A DNA stretch of 64,000 nt from Halorarius litoreus (GTDB lineage Archaea > Halobacteriota > Halobacteria > Halobacteriales > Haloarculaceae). The stretch covers positions 3,100,001 through 3,164,000 of the forward strand of contig NZ_CP101454.1 in NCBI RefSeq assembly GCF_024362405.1, written 5' to 3'. Below, one piece after another: positions 1 through 8,561 of this stretch; position 1 is the stretch's first letter; every line of letters begins with the position of its first letter. The notes under the pieces were generated by a model, which saw only the letters and a list, made by a program, of their open reading frames with translations, was not told the origin of the DNA and searched no databases. The position numbers were made by a program, and so were the translations under genes.

Positions 1-1
1 C

Positions 2-1567
2 CCGTCACCGACGGCTGACCCGGTGGCCGCCGCCTCCAAGAGCGAGGCGGGCGACCCGACGCCGAACACGGCTGACGACTCCGACACCATCGTCCCCGGC
101 GCGGTCGTCGCGGTCGACGTCTCCGACAAGGCGAACCCCGAGACGGTCGGCGCCATCCAGATCTCGGGCACCGGCGTCCACAACCTGTTCCACCACCGGA
201 TCGGCGGCGACGAGTACGTCTTCGCCGTCCACGACCTGAACGACGGCACCGAGGGGATGTACGTGCTCAGGTTCGACCGCTCGTCGGGCCAGCTCGAACT
301 CGTCAACCGGTGGAGCCTCTCGGGAGACACCCGGCAGGGCGAACTCAATCCGGACATGCTCTACATCCACGACGTCGAGGTGCAGGACGACCCGATCACG
401 GGTCGCCCTACCGCGTACCTCGGCTACTGGGGCGCGGGCCTGCAGGTGCTCGACGTCTCGAACCCAGAGGACATCGTCCTGAAGGCGCACTTCGACATGA
501 ACGGCACCGGCCGGTGTCACTTCACCAGCCCGGCGCCCGAACTCGTCGAGACCTCCCAGGGGACGAAGCGCCTCGCCGTCGCGAGCCACGAGACGCCCGA
601 CGACAGCGCGGACGCAGACGGCACCGGGAACGTCTACCTCGTCGACGCCTCGGGCATCTACGAGGAGGACGCCGAGGCCGGCCTCGCGATCGACACGGAG
701 GGAACGAACGACGCGGGCGTCCCCGAACTCAGGGCAATCGGTAACTGGGAGTGGCAGAAGAAGCAGAGTGCGGGCGGCGAGAATGAAATCTCGTTCGGCA
801 ACTTCGAGCTCTCGCCGCACAACTCCGACGTCGTCGTCGACGACGCCGGCGACGTCTGGGTCCACCAGGCACACTACCACGGCGGCGTCCGGTTCCTGAG
901 ACTCGTTGACGAGGACGAGGGGTTCTCGCTGGAGGAACAGGGCTTCTCGCGACCGAAGTACAGCACCCCGGAGGAGTCCCGGATGGAGGGGCTCTCCTCC
1001 GTCGTTCCCAACTGCTGGGCGGCCGTCGAGTCGAACGGCATCACCTTCGCCTCGGACATCAACCAGGGCGTCCACGCCATCAAGGCGGACGACATCTCGG
1101 TCGGCGGCGCGCCGCCGACCGCGGACGTGGGCGTCAGCGACGACGGCTCGCTGTTCACCGCCGGGCAGACTGACATGGTCGACCTGAGCGTGTTCCCCGG
1201 CCGGTACGACAGCTTGTACGTCCGTGACCGCCTCCCGACGTCGTGGGGCGTCGTCGGTGGCGACGACCACTCGACGTACGAGGCCGGTGGCTCCCTGTTC
1301 GTCGAGGCCGCTGACACCGCAGGCATCGGTGACGGCTTCACCTACTTCGCGGAGGCACCCGCCAGTTCAGGCTCCTTCACGTTCGGCCCGGTCGAGGTCA
1401 GTCCCGACGGCGAGACCTGGCACGCGGTGCCCGGCACCATCCGCTCCAACGTCGTCCTCGGACAGAGCACCAGCCTCGGGACGGCCGCCGGTGCCGCCGG
1501 GATCGCCGCCCACCAGCGCGACCGCATCGTGGACTCGGTCGGCGACGTGCTCGGTCGCGACGAGTAG
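2..1567 (+). CDS. LVIVD-repeat protein, 5' end outside window
   Basis: The reading frame is open to the left edge with no stop, so the N-terminus (probably a signal peptide) is missing; the first visible GTG at 23 is unlikely to be the true start. About 520 residues remain. Segments such as VAVDVSDKANPETVG (about residues 30-44 from that GTG) and LQVLDVSNPED (about 140) fit the LVIVD repeat, a beta-propeller blade found in large extracytoplasmic proteins. Family members are mostly cell-surface proteins of unknown substrate. The C-terminal third has no recognisable repeats. The next gene is a lipoprotein halocyanin on the same strand about 100 nt away, so both may act outside the membrane. Function is not established. 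Confidence 0.75.
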   Translation, partial: PSPTADPVAAASKSEAGDPTPNTADDSDTIVPGAVVAVDVSDKANPETVGAIQISGTGVHNLFHHRIGGDEYVFAVHDLNDGTEGMYVLRFDRSSGQLELVNRWSLSGDTRQGELNPDMLYIHDVEVQDDPITGRPTAYLGYWGAGLQVLDVSNPEDIVLKAHFDMNGTGRCHFTSPAPELVETSQGTKRLAVASHETPDDSADADGTGNVYLVDASGIYEEDAEAGLAIDTEGTNDAGVPELRAIGNWEWQKKQSAGGENEISFGNFELSPHNSDVVVDDAGDVWVHQAHYHGGVRFLRLVDEDEGFSLEEQGFSRPKYSTPEESRMEGLSSVVPNCWAAVESNGITFASDINQGVHAIKADDISVGGAPPTADVGVSDDGSLFTAGQTDMVDLSVFPGRYDSLYVRDRLPTSWGVVGGDDHSTYEAGGSLFVEAADTAGIGDGFTYFAEAPASSGSFTFGPVEVSPDGETWHAVPGTIRSNVVLGQSTSLGTAAGAAGIAAHQRDRIVDSVGDVLGRDE

Positions 1568-1667
1568 CGCGACCGGTCCGCTGCGCCGGTCGACCCCCGG
1601 TTATACGACATCTGTTAACATCCACCTCTCTGACCTTTTTCCCCGTTCCACCCCTACGTTAGCCTGC

Positions 1668-2237
1668 ATGAACGACTCCGAGTTCAGTCGTCGACGGTTC
1701 CTCGCAGCGACCGGGTCGACAGCCCTCCTCGCCGGCCTCGCCGGCTGTTCCGGCGGTGGCGGCGGTGACGGTGGTGACGGTGGTGGCGGTGACGGCGGTG
1801 ACGGTGGCGACTCCGAACCGACGGAGTCCCCGACGGAATCGTCGGGCGGCGACTACACGGAGGCGGAACAGCGCGTGGTCGACTACCTCGAAGCCGACCC
1901 CGCGGACGGCACGTTCGACGGTGAGTTCGTCGACGCGACCGGGCAGGACGAGATCTCGGTGACGGTCGGCTCGCAGGGCAACGGCGGCGCGTTCGCGTAC
2001 GATCCCGTCGCGTTCAAGATTTCGGCGGGCACCACCGTCTCGTGGGAGTGGTCCGGCGAGGGTGGCGGTCACAACGTCGCGTCCGACGAGCCCAGCGACT
2101 TCGACTTCACCAGCGGCGACCCGAAGCAGACTGGTGACCCGTACACGCAGTCGTTCGACAACACGGGCGTCGGGCTCTACTTCTGTGAGCCCCACCGCTC
2201 GCTCGGCATGAAGGGCGGGTTCGTCGTCGTCGAATAA
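1668..2237 (+). CDS. Halocyanin (blue copper lipoprotein)
   Basis: A 189-residue membrane-anchored type I copper protein, expected to carry electrons on the outer face of the membrane. A twin-arginine signal (SRRRFLAATG) is followed by a lipobox ending in Cys27 (LAGC), then a Gly/Asp-rich linker of about 30 residues typical of haloarchaeal lipoproteins. The plastocyanin-like domain carries all four copper ligands: His135 in GGGHNV, Cys173 and His176 in FCEPH, and Met181 in LGMKG. The ATG at 1668 was chosen because it places the Tat signal at the very N-terminus; the frame upstream of it is only the tail of the preceding gene read out of frame. A TATA-like ttatac lies near 1600. Confidence 0.93.
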   Translation: MNDSEFSRRRFLAATGSTALLAGLAGCSGGGGGDGGDGGGGDGGDGGDSEPTESPTESSGGDYTEAEQRVVDYLEADPADGTFDGEFVDATGQDEISVTVGSQGNGGAFAYDPVAFKISAGTTVSWEWSGEGGGHNVASDEPSDFDFTSGDPKQTGDPYTQSFDNTGVGLYFCEPHRSLGMKGGFVVVE

Positions 2238-2285
2238 TCTGGCCGGGAACGCGACCTTTTTGCCGGGAACTGGCCTACTGAGCCC

Positions 2286-2891
2286 GTGCAGAACGTTACG
2301 GAGGAGACCAGCAACCCGTTCGGGATGCGTGTCGGGGGGTCGGCGGTGTACGGCTACGGCGACGCCAACGCCGACTTCCACGTTATCGGCGAGTCGCCGT
2401 ACGCACACGGTGGCGCCGCAACCGGCATCCCGTTCACCGATTCGCTCGAAGGGGAGCGACTGCAGGCGGTGCTCCACGACGCGGGCCTCCTCGACGACCC
2501 GTACAGCGATGAACCTGCGGTCGAGAACCTGTTTCTCTCGTACGCCCACCCTGGAGTCACCGATGGGCCGCCCACGGCTGCCGAGTTCGCGGACGCCGAG
2601 CGGTTCCTCGACGCCGAACTGCGCGCCATCAACGCCCACATTCTCTTGCCCGTGGGCGACCGCGCACTCCGCTACTGTCTGGACGAACACACGTCGCTCG
2701 CAGCGAAACTCCCGGCCGACGCGCGCGAACTCCACGCCCGACAGCTCCGGGGGCGCGGGTTCATGGTCGTCCCTGTCGCCGACCCTGCGGAGTGGGAGGA
2801 CGGCGACCACGAGCGGCTCCTGGCGTCGCTCCGGTCGATACTCGATTCGGATTACCGGCAGACGAAAGGCGTCGCGACGACGGTCGGCTAG
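2286..2891 (+). CDS. Uracil-DNA glycosylase superfamily protein
   Basis: A 201-residue protein with a GTG start about 50 nt after the halocyanin stop. The segment GESPYAHGGAATGIPF (about residues 39-54) resembles the UDG motif 1 GEaPG...G.PF. A second block, LPVGDRALRYCL, resembles the strand and helix that follow in family 4/5 enzymes. Base excision repair of deaminated cytosine is the family role. The Cys set for the 4Fe-4S cluster of family 4 UDGs is not evident and the motif 1 spacing is unusual, so this is a divergent haloarchaeal branch whose activity cannot be assumed. It converges with the dehalogenase gene, overlapping by 4 nt. Confidence 0.7.
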   Translation: MQNVTEETSNPFGMRVGGSAVYGYGDANADFHVIGESPYAHGGAATGIPFTDSLEGERLQAVLHDAGLLDDPYSDEPAVENLFLSYAHPGVTDGPPTAAEFADAERFLDAELRAINAHILLPVGDRALRYCLDEHTSLAAKLPADARELHARQLRGRGFMVVPVADPAEWEDGDHERLLASLRSILDSDYRQTKGVATTVG

Positions 2892-3781
2892 GTTCGGTCG
2901 ACGAACTCGACGACGTGGTCGGCGATCTCCTCGCCGGCGTCCTCCTGCAGGAAATGCATCGCGCCCTCGATCCAGACGTCCGGCTGCTCGCTCGCGGTCG
3001 GAATCAGCTCGCGCAGTGGGTCGCGGTTGCCGCTCGTGATCGGGTCGGAGTCCGCGAACAGCACGAACGCTGGCTTCTCCCACTCTTTCAGCCGCTTGGC
3101 GGCGGCCTGTGTCATCTCGGCGCCGTCACCGCCGCCCTTCCGTGGGACCATGTCGGGCCATGCTCGCGCACCGGCTTTCGATTCTTCCGTGTGGAACGGT
3201 GCCTCGTACGCAGCGAGTTCGGCGTCGGAGAGGTCCGTCGCGGTTGCGTTCTGGATGAGCATGCCGATGGGGAGTTCCTCGACTCCCTCGACGAACTCGC
3301 GGAACTGCTCCCACTCGGGAGGCATCTCCTGGGTTCCCTGTGGGACCCCGGTGTTCATCGGAACGAGCCGGGCGAACCGCTCGGGTCGGTGGGCTGCGAG
3401 TGTTAGCCCGAGGATACCGCCCCAGTCCTGGCAGACGAGCGTAATGTCGGTGAGGTCGAGTTCGTCCACGAACTGCTCGAACGAGTCGTAATGGAGGTCG
3501 AAGGAGTAGGCGTCGCGGTCGGTGTACTTGTCCGACCGGCCGAAGCCGAGCGCGTCGGGGACGACCACCCGACCACGGTCGGTGAGCCGGTCTATCAGCT
3601 TCCGGTAGAGGAAGCCCCAGGTCGGTTCGCCGTGCAGCAGGAGGAAGGTTTCCTCGCCGTCGCCAGCTACGTCCACGTACGCCATCTCTGCACCGTCGTC
3701 GGTCACCTCGACAGTCTCGTGGGGGTAGTCGTAGTCGGGCACGTCGTCGAACCGTTCCTCGGGGGTACTGACGAGGCTCAT
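2888..3781 (-). CDS. Haloalkane dehalogenase-like alpha/beta hydrolase
   Basis: A 297-residue alpha/beta hydrolase. The oxyanion/HGxPTW segment is HGEPTWGF (about 49-56). The nucleophile elbow is VCQDWGG with Asp119 followed by Trp120, the arrangement of haloalkane dehalogenases (Asp nucleophile, halide-binding Trp), whereas esterases have Ser here. The general base is probably His276 in GAMHFLQED. The family hydrolyses carbon-halogen bonds to alcohols in the cytoplasm; many homologues have unknown natural substrates. The frame is open for another 188 codons upstream, but only because the neighbouring Tat protein is frameshifted into it. The ATG at 3781, just before MSLVSTPEERFDD, is where homology to the family begins. 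Confidence 0.88.
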   Translation of the reverse strand: MSLVSTPEERFDDVPDYDYPHETVEVTDDGAEMAYVDVAGDGEETFLLLHGEPTWGFLYRKLIDRLTDRGRVVVPDALGFGRSDKYTDRDAYSFDLHYDSFEQFVDELDLTDITLVCQDWGGILGLTLAAHRPERFARLVPMNTGVPQGTQEMPPEWEQFREFVEGVEELPIGMLIQNATATDLSDAELAAYEAPFHTEESKAGARAWPDMVPRKGGGDGAEMTQAAAKRLKEWEKPAFVLFADSDPITSGNRDPLRELIPTASEQPDVWIEGAMHFLQEDAGEEIADHVVEFVDRT

Positions 3782-3851
3782 GGTGGCGAGGCGCCCGCCC
3801 GACTGAAAGTTGTTTCCCCAGTGTGGCCGAGAAGTTAACGTTGTTATCCGT

Positions 3852-4312
3852 TCAGGCTGTCTCGCAAGAGGCGTTCGACGGGCCGAGCGCGACCATCTGG
3901 AGGTCGTTCGCCCGGCACTGCTGGACGGCGCGGACTCGTACACCTCGTCGGGGACGAGCTCTGCTTCGTCGGGCAGCATGTAGAGCGTCCTGTCGGAATC
4001 GTTGTCGTCGGAGTCACAGTACTGGATGCTGTAGGTGACGTAGGTCTGGAGCGCCGACTCGCTGGCGTGACAGCTCGCGTTGCGCGTTTCGGTCCCCTCG
4101 ACCATCAGCGTGAACGGCGCGTTGCGCCGAACGGTACCGTCGAGCTGGGCGCGTCCCCCACGCTTGCCGCTCTCCGTGGCGTCGACTGCAACCTGCCCCG
4201 CGGCGCTCCCGGTCGCTGCGCCGGCAGTGACGGCCGCGCCGGCCGCGACTGCAGTGGTTCGAAGCACGCTACGTCGGCTGACTGTCGATTTCGAGTGGTC
4301 GGTGTCGTCCAT
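3852..4312 (-). pseudogene. Tat-exported small protein with a one-base frameshift
   Basis: Begins MDDTDHSK at 4312 with a Tat signal (SRRSVLRTTAVAAG) and an Ala-rich hydrophobic stretch. About 124 codons in, after DEVYE, the frame breaks near 3933-3937. In the -1 frame the protein continues sensibly as VRAVQQCRANDLQMVALG and ends SNASCETA before a TGA at 3852-3854. The total is 461 nt, one short of a multiple of three, so a single deleted base (or sequencing error) explains it; one extra G after GAG restores 153 codons. Without repair, translation runs on in frame into the dehalogenase. The conserved Cys residues suggest a small disulfide or metal-binding exported protein. Function unknown. 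Confidence 0.75.
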
Positions 4313-4481
4313 GGGTTGCGTACCCGGTGTAGGGCAGAGTACCATCCACTCGCACGCCCGGCAATCGTTTCACCGGAAATTCTGATATTTTAAGCTCACT
4401 TCGCGGTGGCTCAGGGGTAGGGATGGAGCCGCTCGCGCGGGCGACACGCTCATTATCGCCCCGGGCTTCACGGGAGGATAG

Positions 4482-5525
4482 ATGGACGTTCCCTCGCTCC
4501 CGTTCGAGATGAAGCAGGTGCAACTCGGCAACCAGGCGTTCGAAGGCCAGAACAACTGTTACGTCCTCGGGACGGAACCGGATGCGAGCCTCACGCTCGT
4601 CGACACCGGCATCTCAGACGCTGCGACCCGCGACCAGCTCGAATCGGAGCTGTCGGCCCACGGTATCGCGTTCGAGGACGTCGAGCGCATCCTGCTGACC
4701 CACTGGCACCCGGACCACACCGGGCTCGCCGGTGAGATCCAGGCAGCGTCGGGCTGTTCGGTCCACGCGCACGCGGCGGACGCCGGCCTCATCGAACAGC
4801 GTCCCGAGGATCTGGAGGCGATGAACGATCGGATGCAGCGGCGAATCGCCGAGTGGGGGATGCCGACGGCCAAACAGGAGGAGTTGCTCGCCATCGTCCT
4901 CGCGGACGAGGGAGAGGGTGAGCCGTCCGAGGTAACGCCGTTCGAGGCTGGCGACCGGTTCGACGTCGGGAGCGTCGAACTCGAAGCTGTCCACCTGCCC
5001 GGGCACACCGAGGGGCTCTCCGGCTTCGCGTTCGACGGGCGTCGTGGCGAGGAACTGTTCTCCGGCGACGCGCTCCTCCCCTACTACACCCCGAACGTTG
5101 GCGGGGCGGACACCCGTGTCGAGCGGGCGCTCGCGAAGTATCTGGACACGCTCGAAGGCATCGTCGACCGCGGCTACGAGCGGGCGTGGCCCGGCCACCG
5201 AGGGGCTATCGTCGACCCCACGGGTCGTGCAGCCGACATCGTCGACCACCACCGCGAGCGAACCGAACGCGTCGTCAACGTGCTCGCCGACCACGGCCCC
5301 GCAGACCCGTGGACCGTCAGCGCTCACCTGTTCGGCGACCTCCACTCTATCCACGTCCTGCACGGTCCCGGCGAGGCACACGCGCACCTCGACCACCTTC
5401 TGGAGGCAGGCGTCGTCGCGCGCTCGGGCACCGAGTACGAACTCGTCGACGCCGACGCTGACCTCGATGCGCTGTTTCCCGACCTCTCCGGGCGCATCCG
5501 GCCGAGCTACTACCCGGTTCACTGA
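4482..5525 (+). CDS. MBL-fold metallo-hydrolase
   Basis: A 347-residue metallo-beta-lactamase fold enzyme. The zinc motif HxHxDH is THWHPDHTG (His74, His76, Asp78, His79). Later ligand-bearing segments are LPGHTEG (about 170) and FSGDALLP (about 195), and AWPGHRG supplies the last His. The C-terminal ~90 residues (a helical domain with a winged-helix flavour, around VNVLADHGPADPWTVSAHLF) resemble the tail of LACTB2-like enzymes. The family hydrolyses thioesters, lactones or nucleic acids; the substrate is unknown here. A good Shine-Dalgarno-like ggagg lies directly before the ATG at 4482. The P450 gene follows about 95 nt later on the same strand. Confidence 0.88.
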   Translation: MDVPSLPFEMKQVQLGNQAFEGQNNCYVLGTEPDASLTLVDTGISDAATRDQLESELSAHGIAFEDVERILLTHWHPDHTGLAGEIQAASGCSVHAHAADAGLIEQRPEDLEAMNDRMQRRIAEWGMPTAKQEELLAIVLADEGEGEPSEVTPFEAGDRFDVGSVELEAVHLPGHTEGLSGFAFDGRRGEELFSGDALLPYYTPNVGGADTRVERALAKYLDTLEGIVDRGYERAWPGHRGAIVDPTGRAADIVDHHRERTERVVNVLADHGPADPWTVSAHLFGDLHSIHVLHGPGEAHAHLDHLLEAGVVARSGTEYELVDADADLDALFPDLSGRIRPSYYPVH

Positions 5526-5585
5526 AGGTACATGACCGCGGTTCCGGAGTGCGCCTCTCCGAAGTGAGGTGACGAATAGCCGAGA

Positions 5586-5593
5586 GATACATA
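5586..5593 (+). promoter_or_regulatory. Probable TATA box of the P450 gene
   Basis: The A/T-rich octamer atacatat sits 27-34 nt upstream of the ATG at 5620, the spacing expected for a leaderless haloarchaeal transcript. It supports ATG 5620 rather than the longer open frame that begins at 5569. Confidence 0.45.
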
Positions 5594-5619
5594 TCCTTTC
5601 GTGGCAAATATTACCACGG

Positions 5620-7218
5620 ATGAGTCTCCCGTACAGTCGCGCCACCACCCCATCCGACCAGCCGACACTTCCCGTTCTGCTGGAGCTGGTTTCGGCACTC
5701 GTGAACGACGACCCGCTGACGGTTTCGACCCGTCTTCGCGACGCCTACGGCTACCAGGTCCGGATTCCACCGTTACACCCCGCGCTGGACTCCGAAGTGT
5801 ACCTGCTGTCGCACCCAGACGACGTCCAGTTCGTGCTCCAGTCGCATCCCTCGAAGTTCAGAGCCCTCGACGTCCCGGGCTCCCGTGACTTCGGCCGCGT
5901 CATCACGAACAGCATCGTCAGCCTCAGCGAACACAGCGAGGAGGGGTCCTGGGTCGAGCGCCTTCGACTGGTCCATCCGGAGTTCGCCGAGCGAGCTATC
6001 GAGGCGCACGTTCCGGAACTGGCGGAGACCACGCTCGCGACGCTCGCAGAGTTCACCCAGGGCCCCGAGCGGCTCGTCGCCGCCGACGCCGCGAACGTCC
6101 CCGAAGGTGCGCAGGTGTGGACACCCGGCGTGGACGGCGTGAACCTGTTGCCGGCGATGCGGCGACTCACCCTTCGCCAGCTCGGCGTCTCGCTGTTCGG
6201 CACGGACATGCGCGCTCACGAGGTGGAAATCATCGACGCCGTCGACACCCTCCGACGGCAGTTCAAGCGCCGACAGCTCCGTATCGTGACGAGCTACGTC
6301 ACCCGGTACCTCCCGGCCGAACTTCACCTCCCCGGCTGGCTGCAGGGGCCGCTCGGTGCGGACCCGTACGTCGAACTCGGCAACCGACACGAACGCCGCA
6401 CCGACGCGGCAATCGAGACGCTGGTGGCCGCGGCCGACGCCGTCGTCGCCCGCCGCGAGCAGACGCCGCTGGTGTTCGACGACGCGCTCGCGGCGTGGCT
6501 CCGACGCCGCGACCCGGTCACCGGCGAGCGACTCTCCCCCGACGTGCTCCGACAGGAGGTGCTCGGCCTGCTCATCGCGGGCCACGCCACGACGAGCGCA
6601 GCGCTCACGTGGGCGTTCTACCTGCTCGCGGCCCACCCGGAGGTCCAGGAACGCATCCACGAGGAGGCACGTGCGACGACCTTGCTGGCCGACTACGAGA
6701 CGGTCCGCGGGTGGGACGACGACGAAGGGACGCCGGACGATGTCGACGGTCGGACGTTCCTCGACTCGTTGCCCTACACGCGGCAGGTGTGGCAGGAGAC
6801 GCTCCGGCTGTACCCCGCGCTCCCCATATTCGGTCGCACGGTCAACGAGACGGTGACGGTCGGTGACGTGACGCTCGACGAGGGGACGCACGTCCTCCTG
6901 AGCCCCTTCATCACCCACCGTGACGAGGAGTTCTGGGACGACCCCGAGACGTTCGACCCCGACCGGTTCTGGCCCGAACGCCACGCCCGCCGCCCGGCGT
7001 TCGCATACTTCCCGTTCTCGGGTGGCAGACACGCCTGTCTCGGCGAGTCCATCGCCACCACGGAGGCGCTCGTCGTCCTCGCGACGACGCTCGCGACCCA
7101 CCGCATCGAGTTCGTCGGCACGGACGGCCCACACGAGTCACCCGAGGTGGGCGTCGACTCGGCCATCAACCTCCAGCCCGACCGCGACATCGCGGTCCGG
7201 TTCGTCCCCCGCGGGTGA
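5620..7218 (+). CDS. Cytochrome P450
   Basis: A 532-residue soluble P450. The heme-thiolate loop is FPFSGGRHACLGES with Cys473, the K-helix ExxR is Glu393-Arg396 (ETLRLYP), and the PERF-like segment FDPDRFWPERH precedes it. The I-helix oxygen-activation motif, usually AGxD/ETT, reads AGHATTS (320-326), so the acidic residue is replaced by Ala. That can slow or redirect oxygen activation in characterised P450s. The protein is 80-100 residues longer than bacterial P450s, with extra sequence around 130-180 and in the C-terminal half. No ferredoxin or reductase gene is adjacent. The substrate is unknown; the flanking MBL hydrolase and kinase give no clear pathway. Confidence 0.9.
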   Translation: MSLPYSRATTPSDQPTLPVLLELVSALVNDDPLTVSTRLRDAYGYQVRIPPLHPALDSEVYLLSHPDDVQFVLQSHPSKFRALDVPGSRDFGRVITNSIVSLSEHSEEGSWVERLRLVHPEFAERAIEAHVPELAETTLATLAEFTQGPERLVAADAANVPEGAQVWTPGVDGVNLLPAMRRLTLRQLGVSLFGTDMRAHEVEIIDAVDTLRRQFKRRQLRIVTSYVTRYLPAELHLPGWLQGPLGADPYVELGNRHERRTDAAIETLVAAADAVVARREQTPLVFDDALAAWLRRRDPVTGERLSPDVLRQEVLGLLIAGHATTSAALTWAFYLLAAHPEVQERIHEEARATTLLADYETVRGWDDDEGTPDDVDGRTFLDSLPYTRQVWQETLRLYPALPIFGRTVNETVTVGDVTLDEGTHVLLSPFITHRDEEFWDDPETFDPDRFWPERHARRPAFAYFPFSGGRHACLGESIATTEALVVLATTLATHRIEFVGTDGPHESPEVGVDSAINLQPDRDIAVRFVPRG

Positions 7219-7272
7219 CAGGCCAGCACAGCCCACCCGAAAACACTTGCCCGAGAGTCGAGTGCCCCGGCC

Positions 7273-8232
7273 ATGGACGCGCAGATCGCTGCGGCGCTCG
7301 ACGCCGGCTTTCCCGACCGGGCCGTGGCGCGCGTAACCGACGCAGGGCCATCGTGGAACGAGGCGAACCGAACGGTGGGCGTCGAGTTCGAGGACGGCGA
7401 GCGCATCTACCTGAAGACGGCGAGCGACGGTGACGGGAGCCGCGTCGCCCGCGAACGAGCGGTCATCGACTACGTCGCCGCGCACACCCCCGTTCCGGTC
7501 CCGGACATTGTCGCTGCCGATGCCTCGGCCGTCGTGCCGTACCTCGCGACGGCACCCGTCGACGGCCCCGGGATGCTCGAACTGTGGAGCGACGCCGACA
7601 AAGCGGGAAAGGAGACGCTCGCTCGCGACGTCGGGCAGGCGCTCGCGCGCCTCCACACGGCCCGATTCGACGCACCCGGGCACGTCCTCGGTGGTGGCAC
7701 CGACGGACTCGACCTCGATATCGCTCCGTGGACCGAGGTGCTCGTCGACACCGTCGAACTGATGCGCGAACTCGCGTACTCCGACCGGTTCGACCACCAC
7801 TTCGACCGCGTCATCGAGGCGGTGCGTGCGAACCGCGACTGCCTCGACGACACGCCAGCCGCACTCCTCCACGGGGACCCCGCACAGCCCAACTGCTTCG
7901 TCGTCGACGACCGCACCGGCTTCCTCGACTGGGAGGTCGCCCACGTCGGCGACCCAGCTCGCGACCTCTATCGCGCTCGTGACCAGCAGTTCACACCGGT
8001 TCGCGGTGACGCGTCCAAGCCGCTCGTGGATGCACTCTACGAGGGCTACCGTCGTGTGGCGGGCGGGCTTCCCGATGGCTACGACGAACGCGCACCCATC
8101 TACGATGCCGTCCGACTGCTCGGCGTCTCGGGCCACTTCGGACAGACCGTCGAGTTCTACGACGAGGACCCCGCCGAGTTCGCAGACTGGCTCGAAGCGG
8201 AGATGGACCGGCGGCTGGCGCGTGTTTCCTAG
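7273..8232 (+). CDS. Aminoglycoside-phosphotransferase-family kinase
   Basis: A 319-residue protein of the APH/choline-kinase fold. The catalytic loop is HGDPAQPN (His200, Asp202, Asn207), and the metal-binding segment FLDWEVAHVGDP follows at about 215-226, both as expected for an active kinase. The N-terminal lobe has a plausible nucleotide-binding beta sheet (VGVEFEDGERIYLKT). Family members phosphorylate small hydroxylated molecules, homoserine-like compounds or antibiotics; the substrate cannot be told from sequence. The gene starts at ATG 7273 about 50 nt after the P450 stop. It is the last gene before the tRNA-Arg repeat region. Confidence 0.85.
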   Translation: MDAQIAAALDAGFPDRAVARVTDAGPSWNEANRTVGVEFEDGERIYLKTASDGDGSRVARERAVIDYVAAHTPVPVPDIVAADASAVVPYLATAPVDGPGMLELWSDADKAGKETLARDVGQALARLHTARFDAPGHVLGGGTDGLDLDIAPWTEVLVDTVELMRELAYSDRFDHHFDRVIEAVRANRDCLDDTPAALLHGDPAQPNCFVVDDRTGFLDWEVAHVGDPARDLYRARDQQFTPVRGDASKPLVDALYEGYRRVAGGLPDGYDERAPIYDAVRLLGVSGHFGQTVEFYDEDPAEFADWLEAEMDRRLARVS

Positions 8233-8561
8233 TCGGGAAAACGGACGTGGCGGGAGTGTCGTGAGCGGAGCGAACGACACGTCGACCGGCGAGCGGAGCG
8301 AAGTCGGTCGGGACTGAGCGAAGCCGAAGGCTTCGCGAGGTACGCCACGGACGCGAGTGAGGAGCGACGCGACGAACGAGCGGACGTGGCGGGATTCTCA
8401 CCACGGTCGCTCACGGCGTTCGCTCTCTGGTTCGAATCCCTTGGTGTCGGTTTCACGCCTCGCTGTCGCTCGGCGGAAAACGGACGTGGCGGGACTGAGC
8501 GAAGCCGAAGGCTTCGCGAGGTACGTCACGGACGCGAGTGAGGAGCGACGCGACGAACGAG
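8233..8561. repeat. Repeat-rich spacer with extra copies of the tRNA-Arg 3' end
   Basis: No gene. Three partial copies of the adjacent tRNA's 3' end (cggacgtggcggga) start at 8242, 8381 and 8481; the real one starts at 8562. An 88-bp direct repeat, 8310-8397 and 8491-8578 (one mismatch, C/T at the tacgccacgg/tacgtcacgg site), runs into the tRNA T-arm in both copies. An inverted T-arm copy, ggttcgaatccc, lies at 8429-8440. The remainder is G/C-rich sequence built from gagcgaacg-type words, common in haloarchaeal spacers. Confidence 0.85.

Noticed and set aside
2888..4345. A 485-residue Tat-exported dehalogenase fusion
   Set aside because: Homology shows two separate proteins; the continuous frame results from a single-base loss in the upstream gene.
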